A stretch of DNA of 64,000 bases from Bacillota bacterium (GTDB lineage: Bacteria > Armatimonadota > HRBIN16): assembly GCA_023511455.1 (NCBI GenBank), contig JAIMBJ010000015.1, positions 1 through 64,000 of the forward strand. Reading direction: 5' to 3'. This document shows, one piece after another, positions 43,684 through 52,272 of the stretch (within the stretch, counting starts at the first letter, position 1; each line of letters starts with the position of its first letter). The notes beneath the pieces are model-generated. The model had not been told where the DNA came from and made no database searches. It saw only the letters and a list, made by a program, of their open reading frames with translations. Both the position numbers and the translations under genes were made by a program.

Positions 43684-44316
43684 CTATTGCTCTGCGAAGT
43701 TACGCAAAATGCGCAAGCCCACCGCGCTGCTTTTCTCCGGGTGGAACTGCACCGCCCGAACGTTCCCCGACCTCACCGCGCAACAGAAGGGTATGCCGTA
43801 ATCGGACACTGCGGTGACTAATCCCTCCTCTTGGGGAGTGGGAAAGTAGGAGTGTACAAAATACACATGCGAACCTTCGTCTATTCCCTCAAAGAGGGTA
43901 TCGCGTCGCGTAAAGTGCAAAGCGTTCCACCCGATGTGAGGTACCTTCAACGGCTTGCCCTGCCCATCGGTCAGACCTTCGGGGAAGCGCACCACTTTGC
44001 CCCTCAGAATGCCCAGCCCGCGCTCTGGTTCTGCGCTGCGTGTTTCCTCGCTGACCTCAAACAGCAGCTGAAGCCCCAGGCATATTCCCAGAAACGGCTT
44101 GCCGGTTGCGATGAACTCGCGGATGGCGACATCCAGCCCGGCGCGACGCAGGTTTTCCATTGCCGCGCCGAATGCCCCGACACCCGGCAGAATCACCCTG
44201 TCCGCCCGAAGCACTGTCTCGGCGTCCGATGTGATTTGCGCATCGTAGCCCAGCTTTTGCAGGGCTTTCTGCACGCTGCGCAGATTGCCCATGCCGTAGT
44301 CGACGATGGCAATCAA
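43684..44316 (-). CDS. hisH: imidazole glycerol phosphate synthase, glutaminase subunit
   Basis: 210 residues. A class I glutamine amidotransferase that feeds ammonia to HisF in making IGP and AICAR. The oxyanion and nucleophile motif GICLGLQLLF is present, with the Cys as nucleophile, and the His-Glu pair lies in FHPEKSS near the C-terminus. It starts 2 bp after hisB. It needs HisF, which is not in the window. Confidence 0.95.
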   Translation of the reverse strand: MIAIVDYGMGNLRSVQKALQKLGYDAQITSDAETVLRADRVILPGVGAFGAAMENLRRAGLDVAIREFIATGKPFLGICLGLQLLFEVSEETRSAEPERGLGILRGKVVRFPEGLTDGQGKPLKVPHIGWNALHFTRRDTLFEGIDEGSHVYFVHSYFPTPQEEGLVTAVSDYGIPFCCAVRSGNVRAVQFHPEKSSAVGLRILRNFAEQ

Positions 44317-44318
44317 CG

Positions 44319-44915
44319 CTACAGCACTCCTTTCGTGCTGGGCACACCTGCCTCGCGCGAGCGGTAGCGAACCGCATCGGCAAGAGCACGTCCCAGCGCT
44401 TTGAAGGTGGCTTCGGCAATGTGATGCGCGTTTTCACCAGCCAGCTGGCGCACATGCAGGTTCATCGGCACGTGGAACGCCAGCGCGCGCAGGAACTCCG
44501 GTACCAGCTCTGCAGGCATCTGCCCCAACATGACGGGTGGCAGCTGCAGGTCACAGCGCAGATACGCTCGCCCCGAAAGGTCGACCGCCACCATCACCAG
44601 TGCATCGTCCATCGGCACAATGGCGTGCCCGTAGCGCTCGATACCGCGCTTATCGCCCAGTGCGCGCTGTAACGCCGTGCCCAGGCAGATGCCCACATCC
44701 TCCACCGTGTGGTGGGCGTCTACCTGCAGGTCGCCACGCGCCTGAATGACCGCGTCGAACAGGGCGTGGCGCACCACGTGCGTCAGCATGTGGTTGAAAA
44801 AGCCGATGCCTGTCTCCACCTCGGCTTTCCCCGTGCCGTCCAGATGCAGGCTCACATGCACGCTGGTTTCGGCGGTTTCGCGGTCCACCTGGGCGATGCG
44901 TTCTTCCATGCTCAT
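44319..44915 (-). CDS. hisB: imidazoleglycerol-phosphate dehydratase
   Basis: 198 residues, the monofunctional HisB. It dehydrates IGP to imidazole acetol phosphate with two manganese ions. The metal-binding repeats FFNHMLTHVVRHA and DAHHTVEDVGICLG, and again FHVPMNLHV and NAHHIAEATFKALGRAL, are visible. It starts 19 bp after hisD and ends 2 bp before hisH, so it sits within the operon. No fused phosphatase domain. Confidence 0.96.
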   Translation of the reverse strand: MSMEERIAQVDRETAETSVHVSLHLDGTGKAEVETGIGFFNHMLTHVVRHALFDAVIQARGDLQVDAHHTVEDVGICLGTALQRALGDKRGIERYGHAIVPMDDALVMVAVDLSGRAYLRCDLQLPPVMLGQMPAELVPEFLRALAFHVPMNLHVRQLAGENAHHIAEATFKALGRALADAVRYRSREAGVPSTKGVL

Positions 44916-44934
44916 CGTGTATCCTCTCCTGATG

Positions 44935-46221
44935 TTAATCGTGCAGCCTCCGTTTCACGGCGAGGAGGTGGGCTTCCAGACCTTCCACCGCCGCCAGAGT
45001 CTCGATTGCGTCTGCCACCTGCTGCAGGGCTTCGCGCGTGAAATATACCACGCTGGTCTTCTTCACAAAATCGTCTACGTTCAGCGGCGAGGCGTAGCGG
45101 GCAGTACCGCTGGTGGGCAGGGTGTGGCTGGGACCTGCGACGTAATCGCCCAGCGACTGGGGCGAATTTGCGCCCATCATCACCGCGCCGGCACAGCGAA
45201 TGAGAGGCAGGTAGCGCCACGGCTCAGCGACCATCAGCGCAAGATGCTCGGGGGCGCACAGATTCGCGAGGTCTACCGCTTCCTCCATATCGCGCGTCAG
45301 GATGATACCGCCGTTTTGCGCCAGAGTCTGCCGCAGAATATCCTGCCGGGCTAATCCCGCACCCGTTTTTTCGATCTCCTCCTGCACTACCTGAGCCAGT
45401 GAGCGCGAGGGGGTTATCAGGAAGGCGGCGGTATGGATATCGTGCTCGGCTTGCGTCAGCATATCGATCGCCACGTAACGCGGGTCGGCAGTATCGTCGG
45501 CAAGGATGCACACCTCGCTGGGACCCGCGAGCATGTCGATGCCCACCATGCCGTACACCAGTTTCTTGGCGACGGTAACGTAGATGTTGCCTGGTCCTAC
45601 AATCTTATCCACTGCAGGAACAGACTGCGTGCCATAAGCCATCGCCGCCACTGCCTGCGCTCCGCCCACTTTGAAAATACGGTTCACGCCAGATTGCTGT
45701 GCCGCCATCAGCACGAGCGGATGGACGGTGCCATCTTTGCGGGGCGGGGTACACAGGATGACCTCTTCCACACCGGCCACTTGCGCGGGTATGGCGCACA
45801 TCAGCACCGAGCTGGGATAGACCGCCAGTCCGCCGGGCACATACACGCCCACCCGCCGCAGCGGGGTAACCATCTGTCCGACCAGCCCGCCACGTTCGTC
45901 CGCCTCAAACCACGAGGTGCGCTTCTGGTGCTCGTGGAATCGGCGGATTCGCTCTGCGGCGAGCTGCAAAGCTTCCGCTACGGGTGGAGAGACCTCTTCC
46001 TGTGCGCGACGGAGTTCCTCCGAGGTAACCTCCAGATGCGTGAGCTGCACTCCGTCGAAGCGGGCGGTGTACTCGCGCAGGGCATCATCGCCGCGAGCTG
46101 CCACCTCGTTCAGGATGGCGCGCACGCGCGATTCTATCTCGGCATCCTCCAGAGTCAGCGAACGCCTCAGGATGGCTCGCACTTCTTCGCGAGATGCGCT
46201 ATCGGTTGAAATCACGCGCAT
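44935..46221 (-). CDS. hisD: histidinol dehydrogenase
   Basis: 428 residues. It oxidises histidinol to histidine in the last two steps, using NAD and zinc. It shows the GGLAVYPSSVLMCAIPAQVAGV region, the KIVGPGNIYVTVAKKLV motif, the zinc/substrate segment DEAEH-equivalent TQAEHDIHTAAFLIT, and C-terminal GPSHTLPTSGTARYASPLNV. First gene of the operon; the promoter is at 46295-46324. Confidence 0.97.
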   Translation of the reverse strand: MRVISTDSASREEVRAILRRSLTLEDAEIESRVRAILNEVAARGDDALREYTARFDGVQLTHLEVTSEELRRAQEEVSPPVAEALQLAAERIRRFHEHQKRTSWFEADERGGLVGQMVTPLRRVGVYVPGGLAVYPSSVLMCAIPAQVAGVEEVILCTPPRKDGTVHPLVLMAAQQSGVNRIFKVGGAQAVAAMAYGTQSVPAVDKIVGPGNIYVTVAKKLVYGMVGIDMLAGPSEVCILADDTADPRYVAIDMLTQAEHDIHTAAFLITPSRSLAQVVQEEIEKTGAGLARQDILRQTLAQNGGIILTRDMEEAVDLANLCAPEHLALMVAEPWRYLPLIRCAGAVMMGANSPQSLGDYVAGPSHTLPTSGTARYASPLNVDDFVKKTSVVYFTREALQQVADAIETLAAVEGLEAHLLAVKRRLHD

Positions 46222-46294
46222 GGGGCATACTCCGTTTCTTGCGTCGGCGAAAAAGCAGGGGGCATGACCCGCCCCCGCCCGTGTTCACACGAGT

Positions 46295-46324
46295 ATTGTA
46301 CGCTTTTTGCAGGCAACTCGTCAA
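46295..46324 (-). promoter_or_regulatory. promoter of the his operon
   Basis: On the minus strand TTGACG (46324-46319), an 18-bp spacer and TACAAT (46300-46295), about 75 bp before hisD. No His-rich leader peptide is seen in the short leader. Confidence 0.6.
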
Positions 46325-46335
46325 CCGGATGACGG

Positions 46336-47322
46336 CTACGGCACCGGTACGGGTACCCCGCGCTCCTGCGACAGGTACGCCGCCTCACACATTGCCACCG
46401 CCTGGCGTCCATCCCAGCCGGTAAAAATGGGCGTGGTATCATGCAGTACCCAATCCACGAACGAGCGCAATTCGCGCGCGTACGGATCGCCGTATTGCTG
46501 CTGAGCCTCCTCTACACAGACCACCGTCTCCTTCTCGCCAAACCGTGCCCAGCGCAGGTTGCCGCCGAAGCCGCCGTGCGCAATCGCACCGCCTTCGCAG
46601 ATGATATGCACACGATACTCACCCACCGCCGCCGACAGACTGGCTTCCAGGTCGCCGATGCCGCCGTTCTCAAAGTCGATAACGAGGTAGGCTACGTCCT
46701 CGTACTCCATCTTGCCCAGCAGGTTGAACATGCGGGCGTATACCTGCTTCGGTTCGCCCATCACCGTGCGCATGTAGTCCAGCTCATGCACGTTTGTTTC
46801 CAGCAACATGCCGCCCGCCAGCTCGCGCTTGACGCGCCAGCCGGAGTGAAACACGGTGGCGTATCCTGCGCGGGTGACCGCGATGGCTTTCGGTTTGCCT
46901 ATCTCACCAAAGGCGATGATGTCCAGCGATTTCTGGAACAGCGGGAACAGGCGCAGCACCTGCCCCACCATCAGCTTCACGCCTGCCTCCTGGGCGGCAC
47001 GGTTCATGCGGTCGCACCGCTCCACCGAAATCTCCATTGGCTTCTCCAAAAAGATATGCTTGCCCGCCTGTGCGGCTGCAAGCGTCGGTTCCAGATGTAA
47101 TCCACACGGCGTACCGATGACGACCGCGTCCAGAGCCTCCTTCTGCAGCATCTGTTCATAGTCGGTGTAAAACACGGCGTTCAGGGCGTCCGCCGCGCCC
47201 TTGCGTTCGGGGTTGGTGTCAGCAGCTGCCACCACCACAGCATCCTCGAACTGCTGCAAGAGCTTTGCCAGATGCTCCGCCATACCCCCGATACCGATAA
47301 CACCGAAGCGCAGTTTCTCCAT
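46336..47322 (-). CDS. Gfo/Idh/MocA-family oxidoreductase
   Basis: 328 residues. The N-terminal Rossmann fold (LRFGVIGIGGMAEHLAKLL) binds NAD(P). HIFLEKPMEISVERCDRM carries the conserved EKP lysine, and the C-terminal alpha-beta domain holds the VNVHELDYMRTVMG stretch with the catalytic His-x-x-D pattern. These enzymes oxidise or reduce sugars and inositol derivatives; the substrate cannot be read from sequence. The ATG at 47322 opens the fold. A stronger AAAGGAGG lies about 30 bp further up, next to an in-frame GTG at 47349, so a nine-residue longer product is possible. Confidence 0.85.
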   Translation of the reverse strand: MEKLRFGVIGIGGMAEHLAKLLQQFEDAVVVAAADTNPERKGAADALNAVFYTDYEQMLQKEALDAVVIGTPCGLHLEPTLAAAQAGKHIFLEKPMEISVERCDRMNRAAQEAGVKLMVGQVLRLFPLFQKSLDIIAFGEIGKPKAIAVTRAGYATVFHSGWRVKRELAGGMLLETNVHELDYMRTVMGEPKQVYARMFNLLGKMEYEDVAYLVIDFENGGIGDLEASLSAAVGEYRVHIICEGGAIAHGGFGGNLRWARFGEKETVVCVEEAQQQYGDPYARELRSFVDWVLHDTTPIFTGWDGRQAVAMCEAAYLSQERGVPVPVP

Positions 47323-47506
47323 TTTGCCTGCGTGTGCGTGGATGCACACAACCTCCTTTCCACTGTGGGTTAGTAAACAATTCGAGGCGTACCGGTAAGG
47401 TTCCTACGGGTGGACGGTGGGAAGGGGAGGAGATTTGCAAGGGCAGCAGGAAGGAATCGGCGAGAGCGGTGCGAAAGCTAGCGTAAAACCATGCTGCGAG
47501 GGCGCG

Positions 47507-48619
47507 ATGCCTGTTGCCATCATTCACGATTATTTGAACCAGCTTGGCGGAGCGGAGAAGGTTTTGAACGTTTTCCTGCGCTTGACCTCCGATGCGACGG
47601 TATACACTTCCGTGGTAGATTCCGGTGTGCGTGCGGCGTGTGTGCCTCCGCAAGTGCCTGTTCGGTGCAGTTTCCTGCAGAGGTTACCTCTTGCAGTGGA
47701 GCGCACACGTCTGTATCTGCCTCTGCTGCCGCTGGCTTTTGAGCGGATGAGCCTTCAAGGGCACAGTCTCATCGTCAGCATATCCAGCGCGTTCGCGAAA
47801 GGAGTACGAGCGCCGTCCGGAGTGCCGCATCTCTGTTACTGCCAGACACCGATGCGCTTCGCATGGAATCTGGACGGTTATATGCGTTACGAGCGGGTAT
47901 CTCCGATGACCCGGGCAGCCGTGCGGCTGCTGATGGCCTGGTTTCGACGCTGGGATATACACACCTCCGGGCGGGTGACCGAGTTCATTTCCATCTCGCG
48001 CACAGTGCAGGAGCGTGTCCGGCGGTTCTATGGTCGCCCATCGCGCATCATCTATCCACCGGTGGATACCGTGCTGTACCATCCTGTTTCGCCGCAGGAG
48101 AAGGGGGACTACTACCTGGTGCTGAGCCGTTTGCTGCCCTATAAGCGCATCGACGTGGCGATAGAAGCCTGTAATCGCCTGCGCGTGCCCCTGATCGTTG
48201 CAGGGGAGGGAAGGGACGAACCTCGCCTGCGCCAGATGGCAGGACCGACGGTGCACTTCACTGGCAGGGTGCCGGATGACGAGGCGCGGCGATTACTGGC
48301 TCGAGCTCGTGCGTTGATACTGGTTGCGGAAGAGGATTTCGGTTTGACCCCTGTAGAGGCAATGGCTTCGGGCACGCCGGTGATTGCCTATCGCCGCGGA
48401 GGAGCCACGGAATCGGTGATAGAGGGTGAGACGGGCATGTTCTTCGACTGGCAGCATCCCGATTCGCTGGTGGAAGCCCTCCTGAGATACTGCCCTCAGG
48501 ATTACGACCCCATCCGATGCATGGAGCAGGCGAAGCGCTTCGATACGGTGCACTTCCTGACCGCATGGAGGCAGCTGCTGCAGGAGTATGGCTATCAGAC
48601 CCGGGCGGAGGCGGCTTAA
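47507..48619 (+). CDS. glycosyltransferase family 4
   Basis: 370 residues. A GT-B retaining glycosyltransferase. The N-terminal domain opens with AIIHDYLNQLGGAEKVL, and the C-terminal domain has GRLLPYKRID-like (VLSRLLPYKRID) and the EDFGLTPVEAMASGTPVIAYRRGGATE donor-binding motif with the E-x7-E pair. It probably adds a sugar (mannose-type) to a surface polysaccharide. The ATG at 47507 follows GAGG at good spacing; the longer in-frame start lacks a site. Its stop overlaps the convergent pyrE stop by 3 bp. Confidence 0.88.
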   Translation: MPVAIIHDYLNQLGGAEKVLNVFLRLTSDATVYTSVVDSGVRAACVPPQVPVRCSFLQRLPLAVERTRLYLPLLPLAFERMSLQGHSLIVSISSAFAKGVRAPSGVPHLCYCQTPMRFAWNLDGYMRYERVSPMTRAAVRLLMAWFRRWDIHTSGRVTEFISISRTVQERVRRFYGRPSRIIYPPVDTVLYHPVSPQEKGDYYLVLSRLLPYKRIDVAIEACNRLRVPLIVAGEGRDEPRLRQMAGPTVHFTGRVPDDEARRLLARARALILVAEEDFGLTPVEAMASGTPVIAYRRGGATESVIEGETGMFFDWQHPDSLVEALLRYCPQDYDPIRCMEQAKRFDTVHFLTAWRQLLQEYGYQTRAEAA

Positions 48620-49203
48620 CGCGCCTGCAGGAACCTGCTACCCGGCTCGGTAATCGGCTCGCCGCGCAGGCACAGGGGACATTCCTCCGGTTGCCAGGCT
48701 TCGACTACCAGCTGGAGCAGCGACTCGGTGCGCACGCCCAGCTCGACCTGTCCACCCGTGCGGTCTACCAGAATACCCACGCCCACCAGTTGTACCCGGT
48801 ATGGCTCCAGCATCTCCAGTACCTCGCGCACCGACCCCCCAGTGGTCAGGATGTCGTCCACCACCAGCACGTGTTCGCCTTCGCGTAGGGTGAAGCCACG
48901 TCGCAGCACGCGCCTGTCGCCCTCGCGCTCGGCGTAGATGGCGCGCGTGCCCAGCTGTCTGGCAACCTCATAGGCGATAATCACCCCGCCGGTCGTGGGA
49001 CCTATCACAACGTCAATGCGGTCATTGCGGAAGCGTTTTGCCAGCTCGCCGCACAGCTGCTGCACGTGGTGGGGATATTGCAACACCTGGAACTTTTCGA
49101 AATAGGTGTCGCTGTGCTTGCCCGAGCTCAGGCGAAAATGCCCGTGCAACACCGCGCCGCAGTCGCGAAAGATTTGCAAGATTTGCTGTTGAGAGAGAAC
49201 CAT
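48616..49203 (-). CDS. pyrE: orotate phosphoribosyltransferase
   Basis: 195 residues. It transfers ribose phosphate from PRPP to orotate, forming OMP in pyrimidine synthesis. The PRPP-binding motif VLVVDDILTTGGSV is intact, and the N-terminal part shows SSGKHSDTYF. Start at ATG 49203 (MVLSQQQILQIF); no strong Shine-Dalgarno is visible and an upstream in-frame extension lacks similarity. A C-terminal CPLC pair (about 182-185) is present, as in some thermophile OPRTases. Neighbouring genes are unrelated to pyrimidine metabolism. Confidence 0.93.
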   Translation of the reverse strand: MVLSQQQILQIFRDCGAVLHGHFRLSSGKHSDTYFEKFQVLQYPHHVQQLCGELAKRFRNDRIDVVIGPTTGGVIIAYEVARQLGTRAIYAEREGDRRVLRRGFTLREGEHVLVVDDILTTGGSVREVLEMLEPYRVQLVGVGILVDRTGGQVELGVRTESLLQLVVEAWQPEECPLCLRGEPITEPGSRFLQAR

Positions 49204-49290
49204 GCACCCAATGCCTCTCGCACATACCATGTAGCCGCACCCTTCGGGGCGCGCCACGCTTTGCGCTGGCTACAGATGTTCGCGATGCAG

Positions 49291-49905
49291 TCACCGCCCG
49301 CGATTTCCATCGTGGGCGGGCGTCTGTGGATTCGTTGCGGGCGGGTTGGTTTCCTCTTCTATCTTGCGACGGACGGTGTCACAAAAGCGCTGCAGGCGTT
49401 TTTTGTCGAATTCGTCGGTGGCAAGAGAGAGTGCTCTGGTCAGGTAGGCATACGCTTCGCGATAGTCCTTCCGCGCGCGGAGGATAGCCATGCCCATCTC
49501 TTCGTACAATTCAAAGGATTTGGGGTTGTTACGAATGCCTTCCTCCAGCAGTTTCCGGGCATGTTCGTAGCGGTGCAGGCGACCGGAGAGCATAAAGCCT
49601 GCCACCTGATACGCCTGCACGAAGTGCGGGTCCAGCCACGTAATCATGCGCAGCATCGGCAGCAGGTCGGTGTCCTGTGCCCAGTCACCGTGGTGTTCGA
49701 TGTATTCATGGTGGTACTGGTCGACTTTAATCCACAGCAGGTTGGCAAAGACGATGCGGAACTGCCCTGCCATCGCCATCACCGTGCGCAGAGCGGCGTT
49801 GTCGACGGAAGCCTGCTCCATCCTCGGCGCATTTGCCGAGAGCAACCCCTCCGACCACACGCAGGCGACAGCCAGAGCGGCGATGAGCACGGGCAGGCGT
49901 TTCAT
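49291..49905 (-). CDS. secreted tetratricopeptide-like protein
   Basis: 204 residues with a signal peptide (MKRLPVLIAALAVACVWS). The core holds TPR-type helical pairs: LDPHFVQAYQVAGFMLSG, YEHARKLLEEGIRNNPKSFELYEEMGMAILRARKDYREAYAYLTRALSLA. Its ATG overlaps the upstream stop as ATGA. Last gene of an operon with a His-rich peptide, an ABC permease and an ABC ATPase. The conserved EYIEHHGDWAQDTDLLPMLRMITWLDP segment is typical of TPR proteins found beside ABC-2 transporters. Likely a periplasmic partner of the transporter (inference). Confidence 0.7.
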   Translation of the reverse strand: MKRLPVLIAALAVACVWSEGLLSANAPRMEQASVDNAALRTVMAMAGQFRIVFANLLWIKVDQYHHEYIEHHGDWAQDTDLLPMLRMITWLDPHFVQAYQVAGFMLSGRLHRYEHARKLLEEGIRNNPKSFELYEEMGMAILRARKDYREAYAYLTRALSLATDEFDKKRLQRFCDTVRRKIEEETNPPATNPQTPAHDGNRGR

Positions 49906-50111
49906 CCTTTGACCCTCCTGCGAGATAGCAGATAACTGCCTGCAGCCACCCCCAGTACCACCATACCGCCCAGCTGGGCGAGGATGTCGTGCCGCATCTC
50001 TGCGCTTTCCCAGTGGTGCGGCTCGTGGTGATGACCATGACCACCTTCTTCATGAGCGGCAGCGACGGAAAGGAGCAGGAGCATCGTCAGTGCAACGGTG
50101 ACCAGCCTCAT
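49902..50111 (-). CDS. small histidine-rich membrane protein
   Basis: 69 residues. A signal-like N-terminus (MRLVTVALTMLLLLSVAAA) is followed by HEEGGHGHHHEPHHWESAE with eight His in about 15 residues, then one hydrophobic helix (LGGMVVLGVAAGSYLLSRRR). The His cluster could bind Zn, Cu, Ni or Co in the periplasm. It overlaps the next gene by four bases and starts 1 bp after the permease stop. Location in an ABC operon suggests a metal-related transporter. Confidence 0.65.
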   Translation of the reverse strand: MRLVTVALTMLLLLSVAAAHEEGGHGHHHEPHHWESAEMRHDILAQLGGMVVLGVAAGSYLLSRRRVKG

Positions 50112-50112
50112 G

Positions 50113-50880
50113 CTACACCTCCCGCCGCCCGAAGTTCCAGATCGAGAGCGCCATGCAGGTTGCCGCATAGCAGATGCCGTAGATGGCTACCAGCAACAGG
50201 TAGTTTGCGGGCACGGTCAGGTCATGCACTAAGGCGTCCTTAAAGCGGAACGCCTCCATATTCGGCAGCACCGCGCTGATGGCAGTAATCGCCCATTTGG
50301 CTAAGCCGGTATTGCGCTCTGCGAGGTGGTGCAGATAGCCCATCTTCAGGCTGCCGAGCAGGTAGAAGAAGAGCGTCAGGGTGGCGGTCATGGCAGGGGT
50401 GAAGAAGGTGGAAAGCAGCATCGCCAGTGCCCCCACCAGTGCGACTTCCAGATAGGTAAAGGCAATAGCAACCAACGCCAGTTCGGATACGGTGCGCAGG
50501 TGCACCCACAGCAGGACAATCAGGGTAATCGCCATCAGTGTCATGCCAGCGTACACCGCTGCCAGCGCGCCGGTGTATCGGGCAACCACGTAAAGCCCGC
50601 GCGGGATGGGGCGGGCGAGCACGGGATAGACGAGGCGTTGCTCCACGTCGTGAAACAGCGCGCCGCTGATGAGAAACACCACGCTCAGCGAACCGGCAAG
50701 CAAAATCATCACCATGCCGGTATCCTTCACGATTTTGACCTGCACGCCCAGATCGAAGAAGGACACCGTGCCCGCGACGGCGACCACCACCAGCGACAGC
50801 AGCACCATCACATGCAGGATTTGCCGTCGCACGGCTTCCAGAAAGCTCAGTTTGACAAGGGCAAAAAACGCTCTGAGCAT
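50113..50880 (-). CDS. ABC-2 type transporter permease
   Basis: 255 residues with about six transmembrane segments (HVMVLLSLVVVAVAGTVSFF, VMILLAGSLSVVFLISGAL, ALAAVYAGMTLMAITLIVLLWV, LALVAIAFTYLEVALVGALAML, and a C-terminal pair). The HDVEQRLVYPVLARPIPRGLYVVARYTG motif is typical of NosY/ABC-2 permeases. It works with the ATPase encoded 10 bp upstream. Substrate unknown. Confidence 0.8.
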   Translation of the reverse strand: MLRAFFALVKLSFLEAVRRQILHVMVLLSLVVVAVAGTVSFFDLGVQVKIVKDTGMVMILLAGSLSVVFLISGALFHDVEQRLVYPVLARPIPRGLYVVARYTGALAAVYAGMTLMAITLIVLLWVHLRTVSELALVAIAFTYLEVALVGALAMLLSTFFTPAMTATLTLFFYLLGSLKMGYLHHLAERNTGLAKWAITAISAVLPNMEAFRFKDALVHDLTVPANYLLLVAIYGICYAATCMALSIWNFGRREV

Positions 50881-50890
50881 CCTATCCCTC

Positions 50891-51841
50891 CTATGCCGCC
50901 TTTCCGACGGGAAGTGTGGCAGGCGCGTTCTGCACGATACGCAGGAAAGCCTCTTCCAGGGTCTCGCGCTGCTGGTTCACGCTGACCAACCGCGCACTTG
51001 CCTTCTGAAGTGCTTCCATCACCACAGACAACCGGTCACCATCGATGACCGCAACCACCTGAGCACTATCCCGCCGCACGTTTGCGCATATCTGGCGCAG
51101 TGCCCTTTCGGCGTCCGGGCTGACGTTCTCGGCGACCAGCACGTACCGGTCTGTCTGTTGGGTCAGTTCCTGCGGGGTTCCGAAAGCGAGCAGATGCCCC
51201 CGGTGGATAATCGCCACGCGGTCGCAAATCCGTTCCACCTCCCCGAGGTGGTGCGAACTGAGGAAGATGGTCTTGCCATGCTCTTTCAGCGCTTGCAACA
51301 CGTTGCGCATCTCCACCCGCGACACGGGGTCCAGCCCAGAAGCGGGCTCGTCCAGAATGAGCAGTTGTGGGTCACCGACCAACGCCTGCGCCAGCGCCAC
51401 CCGCTGGGTCATTCCCTTGGACAGTTTACCGATGGGACGGTGCGCGAAGGTGTCGGCGCGAGCCAGTTCCAGAGCCACCTCCACCCTGTGCTCTGCTTCC
51501 CGGGCTGGCACACCTGCCAGCGCAGCATGGGCAGACAGCAGCTCGCGAGGACTGAGGTAACGCGGGAAGTAGGGCTGTTCGGGCATGTAGCCCACCTTTT
51601 GACGGGCGCGAGGCTGTTCGCAGGGAATATCGTACAGCCACGCTCGCCCGCGTGTGGGGGCGATAAAGTGAAGCAGCATCTTAATGGTGGTGGTTTTGCC
51701 TGCGCCGTTTGCCCCGATAAAGCCCACCGTCTCTCCGTCTGCAATGCGCAGATTCAGGTCGTGAACGGCGGTATGCGTCTGTTTGCGTAAGGTGTATACT
51801 TTGGTCAGCCCTTCGGTGCGGATAGCCCACTGCGCCTGCAT
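50891..51841 (-). CDS. ABC transporter ATP-binding protein
   Basis: 316 residues. Walker A GANGAGKTTTIKML (near 40-50), Q-loop GYMPEQPYFPRYLS, signature LSKGMTQRVALAQAL and Walker B LLILDEPASGLDP are all present, followed by the switch His in FLSSHHLGEVERICDR. The C-terminal 100 residues are the DUF4162-like tail found in CcmA/NosF-type ATPases for ABC-2 exporters. It heads the four-gene operon. Confidence 0.9.
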   Translation of the reverse strand: MQAQWAIRTEGLTKVYTLRKQTHTAVHDLNLRIADGETVGFIGANGAGKTTTIKMLLHFIAPTRGRAWLYDIPCEQPRARQKVGYMPEQPYFPRYLSPRELLSAHAALAGVPAREAEHRVEVALELARADTFAHRPIGKLSKGMTQRVALAQALVGDPQLLILDEPASGLDPVSRVEMRNVLQALKEHGKTIFLSSHHLGEVERICDRVAIIHRGHLLAFGTPQELTQQTDRYVLVAENVSPDAERALRQICANVRRDSAQVVAVIDGDRLSVVMEALQKASARLVSVNQQRETLEEAFLRIVQNAPATLPVGKAA

Positions 51842-51951
51842 GTCGGTGCTCCTGCTGGACAGTTTCTTAAGAGCTACGCTGGCGTAATGAACATGTAGCG
51901 AGCTCGTGCTTTTTCCATGCTTGCCCAGACACTTTCTTGTCAGGTCATCCT

Positions 51952-52073
51952 TGTCACCCTGAGCGTTAGCGAAGGGTCTCAGAGATTCTTCGCTTCGCTC
52001 AGAATGACAAAGTAAGTGTCATGCTGAACGGAGTGAAGCATCTCCGGGATTCTTCGCTTCGCTGAGAATGACA
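51952..52073. repeat. two tandem palindromic intergenic repeats
   Basis: Two copies, about 58 bp (51952-52009) and 57 bp (52017-52073), each an imperfect palindrome bounded by TGTCA and TGACA with a core of GAGCG-AGCGAAG and CTTCGCTTCGCT. This type (TGTCATTCTGAGCG...) is a widespread REP-like/MITE-like intergenic element. It sits between the ABC operon and the GAF-GGDEF gene. The rest of 51842-52272 shows no gene. Confidence 0.75.
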
Positions 52074-52272
52074 CATGATGTCGCTTGATATCTCAGACCT
52101 ACGACCGGTCTTTCAGCTGCGTAACTCCTATCCCTTATCTTTATCGGAAGTAATAGGGCATTTATCGAGGGGGTGAGAATATAGCACTGTTGACAGTAAG
52201 AAAGACAACAATTCAAGCCGATGATATTGCCCGAAGGCTTAGCCAGACATTCTGTCGGAGAAGGTGTTGCCC

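Noticed and set aside
52190-52230. TTGACA at 52190 as the -35 of the GGDEF gene promoter
   Set aside because: No -10-like hexamer lies 16-18 bp downstream; the nearest GATATT is about 27 bp away.
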